Source: Lineus longissimus
Lineage: Eukaryota > Nemertea > Pilidiophora > Heteronemertea > Lineidae
DNA: 64,000 bases
Direction: 5' to 3'
NCBI RefSeq assembly: GCF_910592395.1
Contig: NC_088317.1
Location: 2,852,001-2,916,000 of the forward strand
Shown: positions 37,901 to 53,412 of the stretch, in pieces
Layout of the letters: every line of letters begins with the position of its first letter
How positions within the stretch are numbered: the first letter of the stretch is position 1
Made by a program: the position numbers and the translations under genes
The notes under the pieces: model-generated
What the model saw: the letters and a program-made list of their open reading frames with translations, nothing else
Databases searched by the model: none
Told to the model about the DNA's origin: nothing

Positions 37901-38450
37901 TGGTTAGGCCGCTTGGGTTGGTGCAATGTCGGTATTGATTGACTAACCAAAACCACAAGGGTGGAGCTAAACCTCGGCTCAAAATAATGACTTGGAAAAT
38001 GCTCCTTAACCAAACCGCCCTTTTGACAAAACTTCCCAAATTCTAGTCCTTTACCTCCCTCTGAAACTGCTGATTAAGGATAGAATTAGTCATTGTAATG
38101 AAATCAGGCATGTCGGGGAGGAACACAGATTTGTGTCTCTTGCTCATCCAAAGCAGCGCTCAGCGTGAGAGTCCTAAATGAAGGTTTAATAGAGAAGATG
38201 TTTTCGAAAAGTTCTTCGTCTGAAACCTATAGCACTTTTCTTAACCAGCATGAATTGTCTACTACCACAAGATTATACGGTCAGCACAATGGCCCGGCCC
38301 CTTGACATTGAATTATCAACTTGAGCATGAATGAACAACCTTAATTTTATGTTGTCTTTTTCTTTTCAGCATGATGAGCCGTCCCACAGAAGGGAGAAGG
38401 ATGTTGTTGACCCAGCACATCCCAACCATGCTCCCATCGCCGTCAAGTAA
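34992..38450 (+). other. Candidate two-exon small ORF, 57 residues, unrecognised
   Basis: An ATG at 34992 opens MKKESRPPTRQPRRHWMDPK..., running to a GTAAGC donor after 35084 in phase 0. A segment with a very strong acceptor (TTTTTCTTTTCAG) starts at 38370 in phase 0 with HDEPSHRREKDVVDPAHPNH and stops with TAA at 38450. Together they would make 57 residues. The intervening region has other splice-flanked pieces at 35652-35740 (Gly/Gln repeats) and from 36562 (HRYGQTTEIRVDSVDRM frame), so the true exon chain is uncertain. The last exon looks like a real C-terminus because acceptor, frame and stop agree. I recognise no family. Confidence 0.22.
37344..37455 (+). repeat. Dispersed repeat, copy 2 of 3 ('GGGGGACTAT' family)
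   Basis: GAAGGGGGACTATAAGCAGG, then GGCCATCTTCAGGTGACTAA and TCAGCACTAAATGTAT. It shares all blocks with the copy near 42.73 kb, including 'attcagcactaaat', and the first half with the copy near 11.16 kb. Confidence 0.65.
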
Positions 38451-38940
38451 CAGTACGACGGTTAGATTGTATTTTGTCACCGTAGGCTTTATCGTTTTAT
38501 CAAAATATCTGATTGAAAGGTGATTTAATGAAAATTCAAATTTTTCTGATGGTGAGAAGGCAAATATTTACTCTGCTTATGACAAGCATAGATTGTTTTA
38601 ATCTATGTTTGGTTATGATCATGACTTGTGCCATGGTTCAAAATCTTACACTTTTCAAAGAAGGGATTGAAATTATCATTATGGCTTGTTTATGGCTAAC
38701 AAGGGAGCCAATGATAAGTCGCTCCAGAACCCAAACAAAATAATTTTCAAGCTAAGTTTTGTTCTTAAGATAAGAAGGAATAACAATTTGGGGGATGGGT
38801 TGTTTGTGGCTACCAGAGAAGCCAACAGCTCCCAGATGAGGACCCTGAAATTCTTTTCAGGCAAAAGTTATTTGTATGCTTAAAAATCACCGAATTCATC
38901 AGATATTTACTGGTATATCCATCACTTTTGACATGGGGTC

Positions 38941-38983
38941 CATGTGTTCTTGTTTCGCTGACCCCACGAAACAAGAACACATG
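38941..38983. repeat. Perfect inverted repeat with 17-bp arms and 9-bp loop
   Basis: CATGTGTTCTTGTTTCG at 38941-38957 is followed by a 9-base loop and the exact reverse complement CGAAACAAGAACACATG at 38967-38983. The words GGGGTC (just left) and GACCCC (in the loop) are also complementary to each other. It could form a stable stem in RNA or DNA. No gene is nearby to give it a role. Confidence 0.8.
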
Positions 38984-40140
38984 TGTCTGATGGAACTGTA
39001 GGCCTTTCATACTGTTTCTCAATCTCATCAGTACCACAGAATCAACTGACATGGCCTGGGCTCTGATGCCCATGACCTTACATCACACTGGCTGGTTCAG
39101 TTGCTCAATACATGTACTATCATGCTCGAGACAAATGACCAACAGTGAATTGTTGAATTTGAATTTCCTCCTTGAAGAAATACCAAAACATCTTTCCAGT
39201 TGAACTAAAACAGTCAGATTTAAAACTCTCACTGTTTTATTCGAAATTTAAAGACTGATCCTTCCCTAGTGGTCACACTGTGAGCCATTGTCAAAGCATG
39301 TCATTCGACAATGGTGGCATGCATGCATGTTTTGTTATGGCTTACCAGGGACCCCAAATTGTTGATGATGATGTTGTCCATGGGTACATCACCTTGGGCA
39401 ATGAGTGATCACAATGGTTCCTTGATGACAATTTTTTACATGATACTGAATTGATTGAGAAAAGTGTAGCTTAAAAACGTCAACTTTTAGACGTTTTAAA
39501 ACTTTTGTCCTGTATGAATGTATTTGTAAATCTTGCATGTAAATATTTTGTAAAATGTCTAATGAGATCTAGACTCCATGACTTGGCAAAAAGTATGGCA
39601 AAGCCAACTTTTAATCTTTGCCCTGTCGAGGTCACCTCTTTTGTCATGCAAACGACATGTCATAACTGCTCCCTTTGTTATGCTAAGTGGCAGCCAGCTC
39701 TGTCCAGTGGCCATGACAAATGTGGTTCCTTTGTTATTCAAATCATCAGCAGTGACCAAATCTATTGTAAGCTCACATGGCTCACCTGAAGGCATGAACA
39801 ATAGGTTTTAATACAATAGCTATTCATGTATCATAAACATGATGAATGCATGGAGAGGTTTAGTGCTAACTCAAACCATTGTGGTGGAGTACATGTAGTT
39901 GAGTCTATTGTTTTTGATCTCAATTTAGCATTGTGTTGCAAGGACACTTATCAGTGTTTCTTTGTGACATCTTGTAAAGAAGTTGACCACGTCTTGAAGG
40001 GATAGAAAAACTATCATATCTCCCGCTCCTCTTCTTGTATTGGGCTTTCGGAGTGGTGCCAAAAAATAATGTACTACGATCATTGTATGAACTATAATAT
40101 ACAATGTATTAAGTCATTTCAAACATAAGCACCTGTCACC

Positions 40141-40262
40141 TGTGTGATGGAGATGGCGACGCCCTCCGACTGCGTAGGTTTTCTCCCGGTATGCGGGTTT
40201 CCTCCTACACTACATTCCAAATCGTCATCTGTTTTCTTTGTAATGTACAGCAATAAAGTTTT
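40141..40262 (+). repeat. SINE-like or conserved dispersed repeat fragment
   Basis: The segment GGTTTTCTCCCGGTATGCGG, continuing GTTTCCTCCTACACTACATT, resembles a word I recall in many animal genomes (TTTTCTCCGGGTGCTCCGGTTTCCTCC-like), part of a widely spread repeat family. It is followed by GTAATGTACAGCAATAAAG. This rests on memory only and no family name is claimed. Confidence 0.4.
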
Positions 40263-41079
40263 TTTGAAAGAGAAACATTTTTTTTCTTATTGACTCGCCT
40301 GTTGACACACCATCACTAATCGAAACTTTCCATCGGAGCCACTGTTGTGCTTACCAGATATTGACCTTAAAAACTGGTCAAATAAAAAATCCCCCCCCCC
40401 CCCGAGGTCATCTTACCAAGTGGATTATGCATAAGGTTGCAACGACCAGAACCACTGTCTTGGACTACAAGCGCATACTGACCTTTGCACCCAAGGGGAA
40501 GAGTCCATTGATCATAATATTTGTTTGCATGGTAGTTCACTACCACTCGAGCTGTTTTCATGCTGGGTAAAAAACCAGTGGCATTCATTATAAGATAAGC
40601 CCCGAACCACAATCCTAGTCATGCTAAAAAAAGTCCCTTTGTTTTGATACAGATTATCGTGTTCCCCGAAATCTCATTCTGAGGAAATCGGGGGTTAATG
40701 TTCGCTTCTCAGCTTCAAACCCCCCAGGGACAATGTCAGATTGTCACAATCTGTTCAACACCAGCATGGGCTGTCCACAGGTGGCAACATTGTCCTTGCA
40801 GCATCGCTTGAACAGTTTGGGTCCACAAAGGACTACTCATTTTGTAGGGGGGTCGAGATTTCATGCATCCACATCAATTTTACCCTGGAGCATCATCAGA
40901 CGTTGTGATATTGTCCCTCCCTGCGGCATCTACCACTAAGTCTTTGTGCAAATGCTCACATCATAAAAAAGGATCACAGAACTACCCCGAGTGATTATGA
41001 TCTCCAGTCAAAGACCAACAACAGGATGCATCAGGACTCCACCCTACCGTTCTTTCTTCCCATGAGATGTAATTCTTTC

Positions 41080-41110
41080 AACTGGCAATGTAGCGAAACA
41101 GCCTGATACC
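41080..41110 (+). mobile_element. Solo end of the foldback element
   Basis: AACTGGCAATGTAGCGAAAC, continuing AGCCTGATACC, is identical to the right end of elements A and B. It stands alone about 180 bases left of element B. It shows that the conserved end extends through CCTGATACC. It could be the remnant of a third element or a by-product of imprecise excision. Confidence 0.75.
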
Positions 41111-41290
41111 CCTCACAAACCTTGGTCGATTTCGGAGAGAACATCTCATCTCATTTAGCCAATTGTTCAAGTGTTTCTTTCATCATGCCTACGACTCAGT
41201 TCGGGGGAGGGAGGCGAGGCAAGGCGAGTGCCACACTTGTTTACGGTACGTTCCTCTTGATTGATGATGGCTACATATTTTAAGGAAGTA

Positions 41291-42466
41291 CTGTCGTTTC
41301 GCTACATTGCCAGTTCGCTACAAGTCGTTTCGCTACATGTGGCGGTCGTTTCGCTACATGGTAGGTCGTTTCGCTACATGGGTGGAGTCGTTTCGCTACA
41401 TGATGGGTATGGTCGTTTCGCTACATGGAGGACGTTTCGCTACATGGGTGGAGACGAGCGAGCCAACGCGAAGGCCTTTCAAAGGCCTCCAAATCTGCGT
41501 TGGAGTGCGTTTGAATGACCCCTGTCAATCAATAATAAGTACGTATACACGGATACAGACGGTTGAGCGAGCCAACGCGAAGGCCTTGCAAAGGCCTCCA
41601 AATCTGCGTTGAAGTGCGTTTGAATGACCCCTGTCAATCAATAATAAGTACGTATACACGGATACAGACGATTGAGCGAGCCAACGCGAAGGCCTCGCAA
41701 AGGCCTCCAAATCTGCGTTGAAGTGCGGTTGAATGACCCCTGTCAATCAATAATAAGTACGTAATTGAGCGAGCCAACGCGAATGGATGTCTATGAGGTT
41801 ACTGGTCCATTCAAGTGCGAACAAACTCTCAACAACTGTTCTGTCGTTATCTCCCCGTCGCTGTAATCGTCCCATGCCTTAAAGATACGTCTTTGAAGCG
41901 CAACGTACTTCTTTCGCTGTATCGCTCAAATCAAGTAAATATCTCTGGGTACAATAAACCTAAACAGACATGTTTGGTGTCATTTGAAAGGAAATTTCAT
42001 AGAGATTCCAACCATGCAATTCTGACCCTATAGCAGAGAACATTATACCAACTTTTTTAGGATTTTAACAAAAAATGGGGCCGGGCGTTTTTCGTAGGGG
42101 CGGGCGGGGACGATCACCAACTCTTTTTTTTATGTGGCCTAACCCAGGCCAGGACGACAAGAACCCCTTGCGCGCCATCAAACCGTATAAGTTTTTTTAC
42201 CGGCAAACTGTGCTATAATAAATTTGTAGTCACCACCGGGAATTATAGTAGGGTAAAATAGAGTAAAAATAATGACTACATCCATGTAGCGAAACGACTC
42301 CACCCATGTAGCGAAACGTCCTCCATGTAGCGAAACGACCATACCCATTATGTAGCGAAACGACTCCACCCATGTAGCGAAACGACCTACCATGTTGCGA
42401 AACGACCGCCACATGTAGCGAAACGACTTGTAGCGAACTGGCAATGTAGCGAAACAGCCTGATACC
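41291..42466. mobile_element. Foldback-type transposable element B, longer relative of A
   Basis: It has the same arms as element A: the left arm starts CTGTCGTTTCGCTACATTGC at 41291, and the right arm ends GGCAATGTAGCGAAACAG at 42457 plus CCTGATACC. Its interior has four starts of the 109-base unit (41456, 41565, 41674 and a shortened step at 41767), one more than A. It also has about 327 bases (roughly 41827-42153) that are absent from A, where the flanks GCGAACAAA and CGACAAGAACC are joined directly. No transposase is encoded. A is therefore either an internal-deletion derivative of B, or B carries an insertion. Confidence 0.82.
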
Positions 42467-42715
42467 CTATAATAGTTGGGGATGACCACGGCGTACATTA
42501 GCTGCACATTGCGTACATAGTGCATGGGTGGTGTAAAGTGAAAGATAGTCCCTCAAATAATAGAGTCCTTCACACATATCTTTGATTGTTCATTGCTTCT
42601 CAGGCCATGTAACATCTTGACCACCAAGGTTTTTACACCTTATATCAAGATTTAAACCCCGGGCTGGGTTTAAAGGGAGTATAAGGCCATTAGGTTCCGG
42701 ATGGTTGCACTTAAC

Positions 42716-42835
42716 CGTTAACAATAAAGATGGACTATGGGAGGAAGGAGCAGGGGAGGATTGAATTGGCCATCTCCAGGTGACTAAATGCACTGTAAGG
42801 GTATTGGGTGTCAGATTCAGCACTAAATATATTCC
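42716..42835 (+). repeat. Dispersed repeat, copy 3 of 3 ('GGACTATGGGAGG' family)
   Basis: GATGGACTATGGGAGGAAGG, then GATTGAATTGGCCATCTCCA, GGTGACTAAATGCACTGTAA and ATTCAGCACTAAATATATTC. It is the best-preserved of the three copies and keeps the same block order as that at 37.35 kb. Confidence 0.65.
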
Positions 42836-44659
42836 TATTGCAAGTATGGTTATGCCAACTGCATCATGATCAGAACCACCGTTGTGCGTATATCCCTCCG
42901 AGGAGACTTTAGGACTGATATTCAACGCCGATAAGTCGGCATGCATCCTGACGTAATCAGTGGTTTTGAATATACTCCGCCTCTCGATATACGAGGTATA
43001 GGAGTGTAGCAAAAACCTGATCTCAGGATGGGTGTAACCGCATTTGTTATCTCGCCAGGTCTGGTTGTGACAGTATCTGCAATCTCATTAGGTCTGGTTG
43101 TTGCAGCATCTGCAATCTCATCATGTCTGGTTGTGCCAGCATCTCCTGTCTAGGTCTGGTTGTGACAGCATATGCTGTATTATCAGGTCTGGTTGTGGAA
43201 TGACAGCGTGTTATGGTATGATTGTTGCAGTATCTGCTGTCTCTTCAGGTCTGGTGTTCTGATTTCATGCAATCCCTTTATGAAAATGATCAGGTATTCA
43301 CCATGTAAAAATGAGACACATTTTTCCTAAGGGTGGAGACAAGGTCCACCCTATAGAAACATGGTGCACTACGCTGGGAGAGTACACATCTAGATCAGAC
43401 AGAGTACGCATATTGAAGGGGCATGGCACATCCAGGAATTAGACTTGGTACACTCTCTGGCAACTTTGAGCTGGTAATCTGTGGGTCAGTCTCCGCGGGT
43501 CATATAATGATGAAGCAAAATACAATTTGTAGTGTCTCCTCCAGGGTTGTGATTGTCTGCGGCGAGTGTGTGACTTACAGACATGAGGTGGTCAATCTGA
43601 CACATAAAAATCTCTCCGATTTTTATGATCAAGACCCCAGCAGCGTTGACCCCCCCCCTCGCTTGATGAGATGCAAATGTACATAAATTAAGTGTCTCAT
43701 TGACAGAAGTCATTTCTGAAGGACACGCCGGTACGTCCTCCCAGCTGATATGTCCGTACGACACTCATCTTCTCTGGTGCTGCCATCTGATCGAGCTAAG
43801 AAAATGGAACTAGGCAATTACGAAAAATTAAAAACATCGCCCGTTTTTAGGGCGGGGGACGATTTACAGCTGGTACCCCTGAACCAGCTCCCTCAGATCC
43901 GTCATTCATCAAGTCAAAGCAAGCATGAACCTGGTTTAATCTGTGGTTTATCTTATTAATATAATATACTACCAAATAAGACCTTTATATACAGTACAAA
44001 TTCTCTCGGCATTACATCCATGGTGTTAACCCCACTTACGTAGCAGGTGCGTTGCAGGTCAATGGTCTATGCTGCCACCTCTTAGTGAGGAGAATAACTA
44101 GTAGTCCCGGCAAATGTGGAAAATATTGACGCTGTTTACTTCGTCGCACATTTTGTACACGTTGTAGTGAGTTTATTGAGGAGAGTTTCATTCGGCATGT
44201 TCGACGCTGACTAACACCGCTGATAGCTCTAGCTCTGACAAAATTAAATCAATGTTGGTCCCAAGTTAGACCCGAAAAAGCTATCATCGATGTGATTATG
44301 TATGTTTTTGGTCTGTTTCAGTTTACTTGGGCAGTTGTAGAAATTGAGAATATTGGAATTGATTTGATAGACCTTGGAGGAAGTATAATTCCTCCAAGGA
44401 TAGACATATCAACAACTTGAACAAGTTGCAAGAATAAAAATTTTGAACTGTCAGTCACCCTGCCAGATTGTAGAAATCAGTAAAAATAAAGATATTTTGT
44501 ATGACCCTACCTACTACTAAGTCTAAAGGCCTAGCAGTATAGGCCCTAGCCTAAATTAAATTTATATTCAGCAAGATGTATTTACGCAATGGAAATAATG
44601 GTCCATGGTGTCTCAACTGGATTCTTCTGCGACTTGTAGTTATCTTTCTTCTTTCACAG
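42836..44659. other. Spacer upstream of AARS2
   Basis: It holds the minisatellite at 43.06-43.26 kb. The promoter and any 5' UTR exon of AARS2 must lie here, because a good acceptor (CTTTCACAG) at 44659 precedes the first coding exon. I cannot place the upstream donor with confidence. Confidence 0.45.
43057..43258. repeat. Diverged minisatellite, unit about 36 bp (AGGTCTGGTTGTGACAGTAT...)
   Basis: AGGTCTGGTTGTGACAGTAT with CTGCAATCTCATT is repeated about six times with substitutions and length changes (GGTCTGGTTGTTGCAGCATC, GTCTGGTTGTGCCAGCATCT and so on). Non-coding tandem repeat. Confidence 0.8.
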
Positions 44660-44683
44660 GTTGCTGACATAGATAAGATAGAA

Positions 44684-52091
<7,408 letters not shown>

Positions 52092-52107
52092 CCGCCTATG
52101 AGGAACT

Positions 52108-52152
52108 ACAGTGGAACCTCCCTTAATGGACGCATCTCTATTTAAGGACTAC
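52108..52152 (-). repeat. Dispersed repeat fragment, copy 3, in the AARS2 3' UTR
   Basis: CTACAGTGGAACCTCCCTTA on the plus strand is the complement of the TAAGGGAGTTTCCACTGTA end seen at about 2.05 kb. It is followed by TCTCTATTTAAGGAC. It lies within 20-60 bases of the AARS2 stop, so it is probably transcribed. Confidence 0.5.
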
Positions 52153-52257
52153 CAAATGAGTCATGTAACAAAATAAAACAGCGAAAATTACCAGTACAGC
52201 ATTAACTTGATGTTGCTCACCATGATATGCGGAACGCACAAAGAGTTTGTTGATGTA

Positions 52258-52263
52258 AATAAA
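52258..52263 (+). terminator. Poly(A) signal of AARS2
   Basis: AATAAA about 165 bases after the AARS2 stop, in AT-rich sequence. This is the first such hexamer downstream with good spacing. Confidence 0.7.
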
Positions 52264-52429
52264 TATGTTTGAAATTAAATCTGTGTGATCTTTTTACTCA
52301 TATATTCTTGAAATTTGTGGTCCTGACCTGTATGTGTCAATACCTCTCTTGCTGCTCCAGCGCTCTCTGCAGTGCGGGCTGCAACATCCGTCCAGCTTGT
52401 TCGACATCATTGCCTTCATCAGTGTTTAC

Positions 52430-52945
52430 AAGTGGTTTTTCTCCTGTGTGAATACATCTTGTGCCTGGCAATGACATCATCTTTCTCCTGTCTGAATATG
52501 TCCTTAAAACAGGTATATGGTCTTTCTTCTGTCCGACTACATTATGTCTTACAAGGACACTGCTTGTCGTAAGTAAATGGTCTTTCTCCTGTATGAATAC
52601 ATCTACTCGACACAAAGTCATTACTGGTCAGAATATGGTATTTCTCCAATATGAATCATTTGTCTTGCAGGGCCATTGCTGTTAACAACTATGGTCTTTC
52701 CCCAGTATGAATACATTCATTAATACCCCAAACGTCACCCCAGGTTGTGACTATGTCTTTCTCCTGTATGAATACATTTATATGTTGTAAGGACAGTAGG
52801 CCTACTGGTCATAAGTATGATGGTCTTTCTCTGTGTGGATATATTTTTCTCTTACATAGTCAGACAAGAGTTTATGGTCTTTCTTCGATATGAATATTTG
52901 TCCTACAACGCAGGCTATGGTCTTTCTTCCAATATGAATACATGG
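52430..52945 (-). repeat. Degenerate tandem repeat (about 58 bp) whose minus strand reads as zinc-finger linkers
   Basis: The word GGTCTTTCTCCTGTATGAATACAT recurs about ten times, mostly at 57-59 base steps with some of 40-48. Its complement translates as C-I-H-T-G-E-R-P or C-I-H-T-G-E-K-P, the C2H2 zinc-finger linker with its last histidine. True finger arrays repeat every 84 bases and keep two Cys and two His; here no full finger is seen and frames are broken. The array is either a pseudogene remnant with internal deletions or a satellite derived from a finger gene. Confidence 0.6.
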
Positions 52946-53224
52946 ACACAAGGTGTACATAAGCCTCTCTGTAGATTTTGACGTCACGACTGACGTGATG
53001 TATGAAACATCTTATCCCCCCCCCCCCCCCCACCCCACCCCACACGCCGGCAACAATGCACCACTAATACCACTAATACAAGGGCGCTGATCAGGAAAGA
53101 GGCGAATTGTGGTCTTGATCTACAGTACCGGTATATCTACGTTCACCGCTAACAAGGTCTCCCCTGAAAACATGTAACATTTAGGCCCCCGAACTCCCGC
53201 GCGATGTGGGTGGAGCTCATTGAA
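52946..53224. other. Short spacer upstream of the kringle gene
   Basis: It contains a C-rich simple tract (16 C at 53016-53031, then CACCCC repeats) that could form a quadruplex on the other strand. Nothing else is seen. Confidence 0.5.
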
Positions 53225-53292
53225 TGACGTAACGTCGCAGTTCACCGTCACAGCACTGTTCTACACTGCCGCGGGCCGTTCATGTGACGTCA
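53225..53292 (+). promoter_or_regulatory. Two CRE/ATF-like sites upstream of the kringle gene
   Basis: TGACGTAA at 53225-53232 and the full palindrome TGACGTCA at 53285-53292 lie 121-188 bases before the start ATG at 53413. TGACGTCA is the consensus cAMP-response/ATF site. The pair at promoter distance suggests CREB/ATF or bZIP control, which is inference. The start of transcription is not mapped. Confidence 0.5.
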
Positions 53293-53412
53293 CTGACGGA
53301 ACCCTGACGCAGGTCTTTAAAAAAACGTTACGAGGCGGCGACGAACGACGAGTGAGGGGCTCCAAACACTTGACATGCCTGATAATTTCATACTCATCAT
53401 TTAATACTCATC

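Larger units (their letters stand above)
36651..41079. other. Gene-poor spacer between foldback elements
   Basis: Apart from the possible terminal exon at 38370-38450, I see repeats only: a dispersed-repeat copy near 37.35 kb, a perfect hairpin near 38.94 kb, a 13-base C tract at 40391-40403 and a SINE-like piece near 40.15 kb. Overlapping open frames around 39.5-39.8 kb on both strands look like chance. Confidence 0.5.

Noticed and set aside
39505-39811. Overlapping open frames on both strands near 39.6 kb
   Set aside because: Three overlapping frames on two strands, with no splice context or recognisable residues, point to chance openness.
42590-43012. Minus-strand open frame of 140 codons
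   Set aside because: Half of it overlaps the dispersed repeat at 42.7 kb, whose other copies are not open in this frame. No family similarity was recognised.
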